From positions 1 to 60,069 of the forward strand of contig JAPYRK010000008.1 of assembly GCA_029941115.1 (NCBI GenBank): DNA of 60,069 bases. Direction: 5' to 3'. Below the pieces are notes generated by a model. It ran no database searches. It was not told where the DNA came from and was given only the letters and a program-made list of their open reading frames with translations. This document shows, in pieces, positions 18,568-28,023 of this stretch. How positions within the stretch are numbered: position 1 is the stretch's first letter; the number at the start of each line of letters is the position of its first letter. This DNA is from Dehalococcoidia bacterium (GTDB lineage: Bacteria > Chloroflexota > Dehalococcoidia > UBA2979). Position numbers and translations under genes: made by a program.

Positions 18568-19379
18568 CACTCTGACTCCATTAGAGATCGTTCACGGGAG
18601 TACGCACAATTTTCACAGGCTTGATTAGACTCCGGAGGCTTTTTGCCGTTAAGTACCGACAACATCTCAATAATTTTCGAGGGAATCCACGTGATATCAA
18701 GTCTATACGGAACTATCGTTTCCTCAAAATTCATTTGTCCGTAGAAACCGGATGCATGCTTATCCGCATTACAAACATAGAAATATCCTACGGGTGCTAC
18801 CTTAAATTCCATTTTGGTCAGTAAAAAAGCATAAAATTCCAATTGACGCTTATAGCTCTGATGATACGTCCCATCAAGATATGGTCTGGTACGCACTGGG
18901 TATGGACTGGCTTGAGATTTATAATCAAGAACAATTACTTCGTCAGACTTCTGGTTGAACCAGAGGTCGTCGATCCCACCTGTAAGTAGAATTCCCGATC
19001 CTTGAATTCGAAACTCCAGACCATGCCGAAGTGAATCACGCCATCGATCGATATTTGCGTGTTTGAACGGCACAATATCCTCGAGATCGAATTTTTCAAA
19101 CAATCTATGAGGAATAGCCTGATCCCGACAAATGTCAAACTCTTTTTTTAACAGGTCATCTGTCAGTGAGTTTAGTGCCCAGCCTGGAGTTCCTGGTGCT
19201 GCTAGACCGCATACGCGATCCAGATAAAAGCACCTTGCACAACTTAGAAAGTCTTCAAATTTTCCTCGACTTAACCTAAATTCTTCCGTCTGATAAGGTT
19301 CATATATAGATTTTTTTCGAACACGTCGGCCTTTTGCCTCAACAAGTTCACCCTTGGTGTTTCTCTTTAAACTAATCAT
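18567..19379 (-). CDS. PD-(D/E)XK nuclease superfamily protein (RecB/Cas4-like fold)
   Basis: A 270-residue nuclease of the RecB-like branch. The core is GGIDDLWF (Asp137/138), then VLDYKS (Asp152-x-Lys154) and QLEFYAF, which fits the QxxxY motif. Cysteines flank the core: C47, C50 and C57 at the N-terminus and C255-x2-C258 near the C-terminus. This is reminiscent of the Fe-S staple of Cas4/AddB, although the third C-terminal Cys of those families is missing. There is no helicase domain, and no Cas genes are nearby. It could cut single-stranded DNA ends. It heads the unit with the 76-residue protein and the MFS gene. Confidence 0.8.
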   Translation of the reverse strand: MISLKRNTKGELVEAKGRRVRKKSIYEPYQTEEFRLSRGKFEDFLSCARCFYLDRVCGLAAPGTPGWALNSLTDDLLKKEFDICRDQAIPHRLFEKFDLEDIVPFKHANIDRWRDSLRHGLEFRIQGSGILLTGGIDDLWFNQKSDEVIVLDYKSQASPYPVRTRPYLDGTYHQSYKRQLEFYAFLLTKMEFKVAPVGYFYVCNADKHASGFYGQMNFEETIVPYRLDITWIPSKIIEMLSVLNGKKPPESNQACENCAYSRERSLMESE

Positions 19380-19501
19380 TTAACAGTCCTTTACGGTCCA
19401 TACCATTGCTTCGACGGCGCTTGAAGAGTGCATTCATATATTGATGATATGGCGATAGAAGACTTGAGCAAGTATGCTGCTAAATCATACCTATCTTATG
19501 T

Positions 19502-19507
19502 GGAGGA
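19502..19507 (+). promoter_or_regulatory. Strong ribosome binding site deciding the carboxyltransferase start
   Basis: GGAGGA is 5 bases before the ATG at 19513. A start at 19474 in the same frame would add 13 unconserved residues and has no such site. Confidence 0.75.
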
Positions 19508-19512
19508 TTAAC

Positions 19513-21075
19513 ATGTCTTGGAAAGCTGAAGTTGACGAAATCAAACTCCGAAAAGAGCTCGCAGCGAAAATGGGCGGTGAGGCAGGCGTTACAGAACAGC
19601 GACGTAGAGGAAAGCTCACAGCTCGAGAGCGCGTAGAAAAATTTATTGATGAAGGAACATGGCGAGAAATTCAACCACTTGTGGGTACAGCATCCTACAG
19701 TGAGGATGGTCTCAGCTTAGAAAGCTTTATACCTAAAGGTGCAGTAAAAGGATTTGGAAAGGTAGACGGTCGGCAAGTGGCTGTCGACGCCGGTGATTTT
19801 ACTGTCCGAGGAGGGTCTGGCGGAGGAACTGAGTCCGGATTAGGCGGTGAACTAGGCACCAAGGAAAGAGCCCTTGAATGGCAAATTCCATACATTCGAC
19901 TACAGGATGCAGCTGGGGGATCCGTTCGTGGATTTGAAGCACTCGGACGCACGTACGTACCAGACGGAAATATAAACACTCAGCGAGACGTGCAATTACT
20001 CAGACTCGTACCTGTGGTCTCAGCTGCACTAGGATCTGTCGCGGGTTTACCAGCTGTTGAAACGTGCTTAGCTCACTTCAACGTCATGGTGAAAGGAATA
20101 AGCCAGGTATTTCCAGGTGGACCACCCGTAGTAAAAGCAGCTCTCGGTTATGACGTAACAAAAGAAGAGCTTGGGGACGATCGAATTCACATCGGGATTT
20201 CTGGAGTTGTAGACAATCTCGCCAACACGGAAGAAGAAGCCTTTGAAATCATAAAGAAATTTCTCTCCTACCTCCCGTCAAACGTAAACGAAATGGCACC
20301 TCGCATTAAGCCTACTGACGATCCAGAACGTCGCGAAGAAGACTTACTGTCGGCCATACCACGCGATCCGCGAATGACATATGACAGCCACAAGATCATA
20401 AATGACGTCGTCGACAAGGATTCCTTCTTTGAAATTGCTCCAAAATATGGTCGCGCACGGATTACTGGCTTAGCTCGATTTAATGGCTATCCAGTAGGTA
20501 TCATGGCCAACAATACTAAGATATTTGGTGGTACTACAGACGTGGATGCAGGCGAGAAAGTTATAAGGTTAATAAGGCTATGTGACACGTTTCATTTACC
20601 GCTAATTACGCTAACTGATGAACCTGGATTTATGGTTGGAATAGACAGTGAAAAGCGTGGAATTGAGCGTGCGGGAGCACGTTTAGTTATGGTCACATGT
20701 GACAGCCGAATGCCTTGGGCTCAGGTAGTTATGGGACGCATGTACGGAGTCGCTGGACAGAGCCATCACCGACCATCTGGAATGTACAAACGCTGGGCTT
20801 GGCCAAGCGCGCGCTGGGGCTCTATGCACATTCAAGGCGGAACATCCGCAGCATACGCGAGAGAAATTCGTGAATCAGATGATCCAGCCGCCAAAACTGC
20901 CGAAATAGAGGCTCGACTACAGGCTATCGCCTCGCCATTTCGAACCGCCGAAGCAACGGGACAGGATATTATTGATCCCAGAGATACTCGAGTAGTTTTG
21001 GTTGAGTTCGTGGAAGAGGCTCAACGGGTACTAGCAACCCAACTTGGTCCAAATCCAAACCCATACCAACCATAG
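19513..21075 (+). CDS. Acyl-CoA carboxylase carboxyltransferase subunit
   Basis: Crotonase-fold carboxyltransferase of 520 residues, similar to the beta subunits of propionyl/methylcrotonyl/acetyl-CoA carboxylases. It shows RGKLTARERVEKFIDEGTW at the N-terminus, FTVRGGSGGG, ISQVFPGGPPVVKAALG, FLSYLPSNVNEMAP, and DEPGFMVGIDSEKRGIERAG plus MGRMYGVAGQ in the C-terminal half. Biotin-bound carboxyl is transferred to an acyl-CoA. No biotin carboxylase or carrier is adjacent; the carrier at 39.2 kb may serve it (inference). It is a paralogue of the carboxyltransferase at 39.5 kb. The thioredoxin-TPR gene follows 15 bases downstream. Confidence 0.88.
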   Translation: MSWKAEVDEIKLRKELAAKMGGEAGVTEQRRRGKLTARERVEKFIDEGTWREIQPLVGTASYSEDGLSLESFIPKGAVKGFGKVDGRQVAVDAGDFTVRGGSGGGTESGLGGELGTKERALEWQIPYIRLQDAAGGSVRGFEALGRTYVPDGNINTQRDVQLLRLVPVVSAALGSVAGLPAVETCLAHFNVMVKGISQVFPGGPPVVKAALGYDVTKEELGDDRIHIGISGVVDNLANTEEEAFEIIKKFLSYLPSNVNEMAPRIKPTDDPERREEDLLSAIPRDPRMTYDSHKIINDVVDKDSFFEIAPKYGRARITGLARFNGYPVGIMANNTKIFGGTTDVDAGEKVIRLIRLCDTFHLPLITLTDEPGFMVGIDSEKRGIERAGARLVMVTCDSRMPWAQVVMGRMYGVAGQSHHRPSGMYKRWAWPSARWGSMHIQGGTSAAYAREIRESDDPAAKTAEIEARLQAIASPFRTAEATGQDIIDPRDTRVVLVEFVEEAQRVLATQLGPNPNPYQP

Positions 21076-21090
21076 AACAGGAATGAAAAC

Positions 21091-21981
21091 ATGACAACAA
21101 TTTCACTGGATGGCGATCAAACATCTCCTAGCGTTGCCGTTGAAGCCACTGATCAAACCTTTATGGTTGATGTAATTGAAGCTTCAAAGCAGGTACCTGT
21201 TATCGTAGACTTCTGGGCTCCCTGGTGTGGCCCGTGCCGAATATTGGGTCCGGTCTTAGAGAAAGTTACCACGGAATTCAACGGCAAAGTACGGCTAGTA
21301 AAAATCAACTCAGATGAAAATCCACAAGTTGCAAAAGCCTTCGAAATCAGTTCTATCCCCGCGGTCTTTGCTTTCAAGGATGGACAGGCCGTTGATAAGT
21401 TTACAGGGGCTCTCCCTGAAACTCAGGTTAGAGACTTTTTTATGAAACTAGCCCCTTCTCCTGCTGACGAATCTATGATGAAAGGCGCAGAGGCGCTGCA
21501 GAATCGTGACCTCGAACAGGCGCGTTTTTTCTTTGAAGAAGCGATCACGCGTGACTCGAATCACCCTAGAGCCAATGCTGGTATGGGTGCCTTACTTATT
21601 GAAGAAGGAAAAATCGACGATGCCGAGTCGATTCTGAAACAGTTTCCAAAAGAACCAAGTGCTACACGCCAGCTCGCTCGAATTCATTTCATCAGAGATG
21701 GATCAGATGATGAAGCCGTCGCCAACGCGCTGACAATCTTAGAGTCTGAAACGCATGAACCCAGCCAACAAGCAGAGGCACATTACGTGCTTGGCTGTCG
21801 AACTGCATTGCAGGGAGAATGGCAGACAGCGCTCGAACATTTTCTTAGTACTGTTCGCCTTGATCGTTCGGTTCAAAACGACGGCGGCAGACTTGGCGCA
21901 CTTGACGTGTTTAACGTTTTGGGAAATGATCATGAAATCACTCGTGAATACACACGGCGACTTTCTTCCTTACTCTTCTAG
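21091..21981 (+). CDS. cnoX: Thioredoxin-TPR protein, CnoX (YbbN)-like
   Basis: A 296-residue fusion of an N-terminal thioredoxin domain and a C-terminal tetratricopeptide region. W45-C-G-P-C49 is the redox motif, with the cis-Pro segment SSIPAVFAFKDG present. From about residue 140 helical repeats follow (ALQNRDLEQARFFFEEAI, ANAGMGALLIEEGKIDDAES). CnoX proteins are holdases that protect clients from chlorine/oxidative stress and pass them to GroEL or DnaK. The complete CxxC implies retained reductase activity, as in several non-E. coli homologues. It lies between the carboxyltransferase and ABC-2 genes. Confidence 0.85.
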   Translation: MTTISLDGDQTSPSVAVEATDQTFMVDVIEASKQVPVIVDFWAPWCGPCRILGPVLEKVTTEFNGKVRLVKINSDENPQVAKAFEISSIPAVFAFKDGQAVDKFTGALPETQVRDFFMKLAPSPADESMMKGAEALQNRDLEQARFFFEEAITRDSNHPRANAGMGALLIEEGKIDDAESILKQFPKEPSATRQLARIHFIRDGSDDEAVANALTILESETHEPSQQAEAHYVLGCRTALQGEWQTALEHFLSTVRLDRSVQNDGGRLGALDVFNVLGNDHEITREYTRRLSSLLF

Positions 21982-21995
21982 CAGCAAACATACGT

Positions 21996-22919
21996 ATGAC
22001 CATTTCACCCGCAATAACCATACATAATCTACGCAAAACCTACGGGAGTGTAGAGGTCCTAAAAGGCGTCGATCTTGAGATTCAGTCAGGCGAAATATTT
22101 GCTCTGTTAGGGCCTAATGGAGCCGGGAAAACGACAACAATCGAGATTTTAGAAGGTCATCGGGCACCTACCAGCGGAAGTGTAGCTGTTTTAGGATTCG
22201 AACCGAGGCACAGAGCTCAGGATTTCAGAGAGCGCATAGGGATTGTTCTCCAGGAAACGACCGCAGATGGATATCTCACGGTTAGAGAAACCGTAGATTT
22301 ATTCGGATCATATTACTCACGACCTAGAGATACAGATGAAATTCTCGAGCTCGTTGGGCTTGAGAGCCAGAAAGCGTCTCTCTCCAGAAAATTATCGGGT
22401 GGACAAAAAAGACGACTAGACGTCGCCATAGGACTAATTGGAAACCCAGAAATACTCTTTCTCGACGAACCTACTACAGGATTTGATCCTCAAGCTCGAA
22501 GGGCTGCCTGGGAAATGGTGCGTAGACTGGAGAAACTCGGTTGCACGGTCGTTCTGACCACCCACTATATGGAAGAAGCAGAATTCTTAGCAACCAGAAT
22601 TGCAATCATGGCCGATGGCCAAATCATAGCCTCAGGAACCACTTCTGATTTGCGGAGAAAATATACCGGTTCCCAAATAAGCTTTCAAATAGATAGAGAA
22701 TTTAACTCGATGATTAGTGAATTCCCAACAGTGGATCATGATTCTTTAGAATTACTAGACGACACCTTTGTCCTTCGAACTAGTGACCCAACAGCTGCTC
22801 TGTATCGTCTCACTTCAGTCGCCAAGGACAACGATTTTCAGCTAAATAATTTGGTTGTTCGTCAAGCTACTCTGGAAGATATTTATCTATCAATACTTGA
22901 TACGCATCAGAGAAATTAG
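21996..22919 (+). CDS. ABC-2 type transporter ATP-binding protein
   Basis: CcmA-type ATPase of 307 residues. It has Walker A GPNGAGKTT (39-47), signature LSGGQKRRLD, Walker B EILFLDEPTTGFDP and switch His in VVLTTHYMEEAE. The C-terminal 80 residues form the extension usual in DrrA/NodI-like exporters. It pairs with the permease 8 bases downstream; together they would export a drug, lipid or polysaccharide. The start ATG lies 15 bases after the CnoX-like gene. Confidence 0.92.
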   Translation: MTISPAITIHNLRKTYGSVEVLKGVDLEIQSGEIFALLGPNGAGKTTTIEILEGHRAPTSGSVAVLGFEPRHRAQDFRERIGIVLQETTADGYLTVRETVDLFGSYYSRPRDTDEILELVGLESQKASLSRKLSGGQKRRLDVAIGLIGNPEILFLDEPTTGFDPQARRAAWEMVRRLEKLGCTVVLTTHYMEEAEFLATRIAIMADGQIIASGTTSDLRRKYTGSQISFQIDREFNSMISEFPTVDHDSLELLDDTFVLRTSDPTAALYRLTSVAKDNDFQLNNLVVRQATLEDIYLSILDTHQRN

Positions 22920-22927
22920 AGTGGCCT

Positions 22928-23707
22928 ATGAAGTTGACTCTTAATCGCATTCAATCTCAACTAATGTATGACAATCGATCGTTCTGGCGAAATCCGGCTG
23001 CTGCTTTCTTTACGTTCGCATTTCCTCTGATATTTTTAGTGGTATTTACCTCGATGTTTGGAAACGACGTCATTAACACCCCGAGCGGCATGTCCGCGAG
23101 CGGTTCCACCTTTTATATACCGGCGATTATCACTCTATCGGTGATCAACAGCAGCTACACGGGACTCGCAATGCAGGTTACTGTCCTCAGAGATAGCGGG
23201 TTTCTTAAGCGAGTTTACGGCACACCTTTGCCAGTCTGGCTTTTTCTGGTCTCGAAAATTATCCATCTGACTTTTATTGGCCTAATCCTTATAGCGATAG
23301 TGACTCTTTTTGGATCGTTATTTTACGGAGTCACTCTCCCGAGCCACACTCTCTTATCTGCGATCTGCAGCGTAATTCTTGGGTTCTGTACATTTTCTGC
23401 GCTCGGCCTAGCGATCACAACAGTGATCCCAAACGCGAATGCAGCTCCGGCCATCGTAAATGCATCAGCAATTCCTTTACTTTTCGTATCAGATGTCTTC
23501 ATTCCTCTAGAAAATGCTCCAGACTGGATCGTTTATGTCAGTGCGATATTTCCAGTGCAACATCTTTCACGGATGTTTCTCTCGGCGTTCGATCCGTTTG
23601 TCGTTGGATCTGGATTTGAACCGCAACACATGGCTATCGTGGCTATCTGGGGGATTGCTGGACTAATAATCGCAATCAAACGATTTTCTTGGGAGCCCAG
23701 AATCTAA
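22928..23707 (+). CDS. ABC-2 type transporter permease
   Basis: Integral membrane protein of 259 residues with six hydrophobic segments. It carries the N-terminal cytoplasmic helix (SQLMYDNRSFWRNPAAAFF) and the PAIVNASAIPLLFVSDVFIPLENAP segment typical of DrrB/NodJ-like permeases. It is the membrane partner of the ATPase immediately upstream, assumed to work as a dimer. Its last four bases overlap the end of the convergent thioesterase gene. Substrate unknown. Confidence 0.88.
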   Translation: MKLTLNRIQSQLMYDNRSFWRNPAAAFFTFAFPLIFLVVFTSMFGNDVINTPSGMSASGSTFYIPAIITLSVINSSYTGLAMQVTVLRDSGFLKRVYGTPLPVWLFLVSKIIHLTFIGLILIAIVTLFGSLFYGVTLPSHTLLSAICSVILGFCTFSALGLAITTVIPNANAAPAIVNASAIPLLFVSDVFIPLENAPDWIVYVSAIFPVQHLSRMFLSAFDPFVVGSGFEPQHMAIVAIWGIAGLIIAIKRFSWEPRI

Positions 23708-24135
23708 CGAGATCGAATAACCGTATATGTGGCACGACCGGTCGCGAGTAGTTCATCGGATTCATCTTTGACATCCACTGATATGAACACGAGCGAACGT
23801 GACGATTTCAAAACTGTCGCTCGTGCGATCGCTCGACCCTTGGCCGCTCGTAAAAAAGTAACGTTCAAATCTAAAGTCGCCTGTCCCTGCCAGGTCGCAT
23901 CGTCTTCAGTACGTATCGTCGAAACCGCAGCCCCGGCGGCGGAGTCAATTAGCGAAGATATTGCACCTCCGTGCATAATATCTGGTAGACGAGTAGCAAG
24001 CTGGTCTCTCATATCAATAGCAAGTGAGACATCACCGGCACCATACACTTCATAAATTTCTATGCCCAGTAATTGCCAGTATGCGACCGTGTCCAACTCA
24101 AGTCGGATTTTTAAATCAGATGAATCCAAAATCAA
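23704..24135 (-). CDS. PaaI-family hotdog thioesterase
   Basis: A 143-residue single-hotdog protein. The hallmark LPDIMHGGAISSLIDSAAG contains the HGG oxyanion segment and the Asp on the central helix expected to activate water. DLNVTFLRAAKGRAIARA and the C-terminal LLATGRATYTV complete the fold. It probably hydrolyses aromatic or medium-chain acyl-CoA. It is 8 bases downstream of the ABC exporter gene pair on the same strand. Confidence 0.85.
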   Translation of the reverse strand: MILDSSDLKIRLELDTVAYWQLLGIEIYEVYGAGDVSLAIDMRDQLATRLPDIMHGGAISSLIDSAAGAAVSTIRTEDDATWQGQATLDLNVTFLRAAKGRAIARATVLKSSRSLVFISVDVKDESDELLATGRATYTVIRSR

Positions 24136-24143
24136 AATCCTCT

Positions 24144-26096
24144 CTAGCCCTGAGTAGTCTCAGATAGTGCATCTTCCCCAGATACATCTTCAAAACCCAT
24201 ACGATACAAATCTGCATAGTTGGCATCTAAAGTCATCAACTCTTCGTGATTACCGATCTCAAGAATCTCCCCCTCGGACATCATTACAATCCGATCAGCA
24301 TTGCGAATTGTAGATAAGCGATGGGCTATAACAAAAGAAGTTCTTCCTTTCAACATTGTAGCCAACGCGTCCTGAATCACTTTTTCCGTTGCGGTATCAA
24401 TATTCGCAGTTGCCTCATCAAGGACTAGAATCGCTGGATCAGCTACAAGTGCCCGCGCGAACGAAATTAGCTGGCGCTGACCGCCTGATAAGTTTTGCCC
24501 GCGCTCATGAAGGATTGAGTCATATCCAAGATCTAAGCTCTCAATAAAACTGCTAGCGCCAACCGCTATAGCAGCTTTCTTTATATCGTCATCACTGGCC
24601 TCCAAACGGCCATAGCGGATGTTATCCGCAATTGAACCAGAAAACAGATATGGTTCCTGTAACACGACCGACATGCGTCGAGTCAGAGATGAAAGCTGAA
24701 TGTCACGCACATCAAAACCGTCAATCCGAACATTTCCTGACTGGATATCGTAAAATCGGGCTATCAAAGCCGTGATAGATGTCTTACCCGCACCAGTATG
24801 TCCGACTAACGCAATGTTCTCTCCTGGTTGCACGTGCAAATCAAATTTTTTGAGTACGGGGACTCCGGGTAAATACTCAAAGTCAACTTCATCAAAATCT
24901 ACTCGCCCATCAATCATCGTAAACTCATGCGCATTGGGCTTGTCGTAGATTAAAGGTTCGGTATCCAGTACCTCGAAGACTCGCTGTGCGCCAGCCATTG
25001 CACGTTGAAGCTGGGTATACTGAAGCACTATATCTCGAACGGGATTGAAAAACCTTTGTATAAACAGCAAAAAGCCGAGAGAAAATGCCGCGGCGTCGAC
25101 GGGATTGAGGGAGCCATTCATCAGCCGAATGATAATTACGATTAAAACCAGTATCGTGGCTATCGACGAGAGTAACTCAACTACCGGCATAACAAGCCCC
25201 TGCAGGCGCACTGCCGAAAGATTGGTTTCAAGATTCTGACTGTTCAGTTCATCAAATTCCTCAAGATTAGTTGACTCGCGACGCATTGCCTGCACCACTC
25301 TAATTCCAGAAATATTCTCGTTGATGTTGGAATTCACCAGTGCAATTGCTATACGTGTTCGTATAAATGCACGAGCCGCATAGCGCTGCCAGATAGCCAT
25401 AAAAATAAATAAAACCGGAATAACGGAGAGCGATACTACCGCTAAAAAAGGATCCATCCAGAACATGAAAAAGAGAATTAGTACAAGGCCGAATATGTCT
25501 GATAATACAGTAAGTATCCCAGTTGTCATTAACTCCTGAAGTGTTGTGACATCCGAAGTCACACGTGACATTACTCGGCCAACCTCTTCTTTATCATAGA
25601 AGGGCATAGATAATCGGTTCAAATGTTCGAACATATCACTACGTAATTTACGAAGGACGTTATGACCTATGTAGCCGGTCAGTCTTCGCTGGTAAAACAT
25701 CCCTGCAAAAGCGGCAGATGCCAGTCCCACGAGGATCGACCCGTAGCGCAAAATTAACCCGTTGACCTCGTCGAGCGAGCGGCTTGCTTCATCACTTCCT
25801 GACTCGGCGCCTCTCAATTCAAGCAAAGCCTCGATGATAGCTCCCAATGCTTTTGCCATTAGAAATGGCTGTGAATAAGTTGTGATGGAAACCAACATCA
25901 TTGCAAAAATTGCGGCGATACCACGCCATTTATAGGGAGTTATGAAAGGGAATAACCGTCTAATCAAATCTTTGTTGTAAATTCGACCAAGTTCACTATA
26001 GTCCCAACCATCCACACGCCCTTGTCTGTTATTAGCGGGGCCGGATCCATGATTTCCGCTCCACCCTCCAGCACCGCCCCCTCCCCAGTAGGCCAC
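24144..26096 (-). CDS. Heterodimeric ABC exporter, subunit with consensus ATP site
   Basis: Type IV ABC exporter half-transporter of 650 residues: six membrane helices, then a nucleotide-binding domain. It has Walker A GHTGAGKTS (432-440), signature LSGGQ (536-540), Walker B VLDE with catalytic Glu561, and switch His592, all consensus. It carries an unusual N-terminal Gly/Asn-rich stretch of about 30 residues (MAYWGGGGAGGW). Start codon GTG follows the TAA of the partner gene directly, with a GGTGGG-type ribosome site inside that gene. It forms a heterodimer with the product of the upstream gene; drug or lipid export is likely. Confidence 0.92.
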   Translation of the reverse strand: MAYWGGGGAGGWSGNHGSGPANNRQGRVDGWDYSELGRIYNKDLIRRLFPFITPYKWRGIAAIFAMMLVSITTYSQPFLMAKALGAIIEALLELRGAESGSDEASRSLDEVNGLILRYGSILVGLASAAFAGMFYQRRLTGYIGHNVLRKLRSDMFEHLNRLSMPFYDKEEVGRVMSRVTSDVTTLQELMTTGILTVLSDIFGLVLILFFMFWMDPFLAVVSLSVIPVLFIFMAIWQRYAARAFIRTRIAIALVNSNINENISGIRVVQAMRRESTNLEEFDELNSQNLETNLSAVRLQGLVMPVVELLSSIATILVLIVIIIRLMNGSLNPVDAAAFSLGFLLFIQRFFNPVRDIVLQYTQLQRAMAGAQRVFEVLDTEPLIYDKPNAHEFTMIDGRVDFDEVDFEYLPGVPVLKKFDLHVQPGENIALVGHTGAGKTSITALIARFYDIQSGNVRIDGFDVRDIQLSSLTRRMSVVLQEPYLFSGSIADNIRYGRLEASDDDIKKAAIAVGASSFIESLDLGYDSILHERGQNLSGGQRQLISFARALVADPAILVLDEATANIDTATEKVIQDALATMLKGRTSFVIAHRLSTIRNADRIVMMSEGEILEIGNHEELMTLDANYADLYRMGFEDVSGEDALSETTQG

Positions 26097-27896
26097 TTAC
26101 TCACCCACCTTTCGAGCTTGCGCTACGGCCGCATCTTCCTGATCTTTTAACTCAAGGTCGTAAATTTCTCGATAAAACCCATTCGCCGCGAGCAGTTCAT
26201 CGTGCTTCCCGCGTTCGACAATTCTACCCTCACGCATAACAATAATTTGGTCTGCCTCACGAACAGTCCTTAGGCGCTGGGCGATGATTAATGTGGTCCG
26301 CCCAGCCATGAGGGTTCGTAAAGCCTCTTGAATTAAATACTCTGTGCGCATGTCCACTGCAGCCGTGGAATCATCAAACACAAGAATTCTAGGGTCGAGT
26401 AATAACGTTCGAGCTATAGCCACGCGTTGACGTTGACCTCCAGATAAGGTTGAGCCTCGCTCACCGACCCACGTGTCATATCCATCAGGCTGCGACATGA
26501 TGTAGTCATGTAATCGAGCTGCTTGAGCCGCCGCTATAATTTCATCATCAGTCGCGTCTGGTTTGCCGTACGCCAAGTTCTCCCGAATTGTCGCAGAAAA
26601 AAGAAATACGTCCTGCTGAACCAGACCAACAGTTTGCCTCAAGCTATTTAACGTCACATCACGTACATCTTCACCATCAATCAATACTCGACCTTGAGTT
26701 GCATCATAAAAGCGAGGAAGTAGATGTACAATACTGGTTTTACCTGACCCCGTCGGTCCCAATAATGCAACCGTTTGCCCGGGCTCTGCATGAATATCAA
26801 TATCTTCCAAAACAGCTCTGCCAGTATCGTACTCAAACGAAACTCCTTCAAAAACAACGTCGCCTGGACCCGGTGCAATAACAGTTGCATTGGCATCATC
26901 TTCAACTGGTGATACCTGATCTAACAGCTCGAATAACCGTCGGCCAGACGAGAATGCTCGGGCTACAATATTCACAACAAAACCGAGTGCTCGCACCGGT
27001 ACTTGCAACAAAACCAGGTATATCTGGAACTTAATTAGATCTCCAGGAAGTAACCTGTCCGCCTGTATCTCTTTGATTCCAACCCAAAATACCAGTGCCA
27101 CGGCGACTAGCCATGCCCCTTGCAAAAAAGGCTCATTAAACGCCATGTATTTTGTGGTGCGATATGACTCAAGGTACAACTTGTCGACCTTTTCATCGAA
27201 TTTGCTTTGCTCGAATTCTTGACGAGAGAAAGCCTTCACGACCCGTTGGCCAACCAAATTTTCCTGCAAAACAATTCCAAGTTGACCTTGCATTTGAACA
27301 ATACCCAGCCAAATAGGTCTCATCCGAAGTGACATAACTCCAGCATATATGCCAATAATTGGAACCAGTGCAATCACTACGAACCCTACTCGTATGTTTT
27401 CCAACGCAATCAATGCTACGGAGAAAAGGATTAGTAGACCTATAAAAACCAGCCTCGTAACGCCCATCTGCAGAAACATTCGAATTCCTTCGATATCCTG
27501 AGTAGCGCGCTGCATGATCTCTCCTACTTGAGATTTATCATGAAATCCAAAAGAGAGTTGCTGAAGGTGGTCATAAAGTCTATTTCTCAGATCGTAAGCA
27601 ACTCGCTGCGACAAAGACTCACCAAGATAAGCTTGCCCATATGCTAAAGCTCCACGCGCAATTGCTGCCACAAACAATAAGCCACACATCATCGAAAGAA
27701 GGCGCCACGACGCAGCCGTATTACTAAGGCCTACCTCAAGTCCTAGGCCAGAGTTGATTATCCAACCAATTAAAGTGGGAAGAGCTGCGGTGCCGACTGC
27801 TGCGCCAACCATCACTGCATTAGTCCAGAAGAAGCGTTGCTTGTGGCTGAGCGCCACTCGAATTAATCGACCCAGTACAGGCGAATCCATAGCCAT
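26097..27896 (-). CDS. Heterodimeric ABC exporter, subunit with degenerate ATP site
   Basis: Half-transporter of 599 residues with six membrane helices and an NBD. Walker A GPTGSGKTS (380-388) and LSGGQ (484-488) are intact, but the catalytic Glu after Walker B is Asp509 (VFDDS) and the switch His is Gln540 (IIAQRL). These two changes are the established hallmark of the non-catalytic site in TM287/288-type and BmrCD-type heterodimers. The downstream gene supplies the consensus partner and follows with no intervening base. Confidence 0.92.
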   Translation of the reverse strand: MAMDSPVLGRLIRVALSHKQRFFWTNAVMVGAAVGTAALPTLIGWIINSGLGLEVGLSNTAASWRLLSMMCGLLFVAAIARGALAYGQAYLGESLSQRVAYDLRNRLYDHLQQLSFGFHDKSQVGEIMQRATQDIEGIRMFLQMGVTRLVFIGLLILFSVALIALENIRVGFVVIALVPIIGIYAGVMSLRMRPIWLGIVQMQGQLGIVLQENLVGQRVVKAFSRQEFEQSKFDEKVDKLYLESYRTTKYMAFNEPFLQGAWLVAVALVFWVGIKEIQADRLLPGDLIKFQIYLVLLQVPVRALGFVVNIVARAFSSGRRLFELLDQVSPVEDDANATVIAPGPGDVVFEGVSFEYDTGRAVLEDIDIHAEPGQTVALLGPTGSGKTSIVHLLPRFYDATQGRVLIDGEDVRDVTLNSLRQTVGLVQQDVFLFSATIRENLAYGKPDATDDEIIAAAQAARLHDYIMSQPDGYDTWVGERGSTLSGGQRQRVAIARTLLLDPRILVFDDSTAAVDMRTEYLIQEALRTLMAGRTTLIIAQRLRTVREADQIIVMREGRIVERGKHDELLAANGFYREIYDLELKDQEDAAVAQARKVGE

Positions 27897-27985
27897 TACA
27901 TGTGTATAGCACAGCCTAAGCCAAGGCGCGATTCACTAACGCATGCTGACCGGAGATCCTGTCCGACTCTATATTCTAAATAATC

Positions 27986-28023
27986 CCTTATTTCAGGAGT
28001 TTCGGGTACCGCCTGAAATAAGG
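27986..28023 (-). terminator. 12-bp perfect hairpin overlapping the 3' end of sbcC
   Basis: CCTTATTTCAGG at 27986-27997 and its exact complement at 28012-28023 enclose a 14-base loop. The structure covers the last sbcC codons and the TGA stop. Downstream on the minus strand the sequence is A/T-rich (GATTATTTAG) but lacks a clean U-run, so it may terminate transcription, protect the 3' end, or bind a protein. Confidence 0.5.

Noticed and set aside
18567-19379. Cas4 of a CRISPR system
   Set aside because: No repeats or other cas genes, and the C-terminal Cys trio typical of Cas4 is incomplete.
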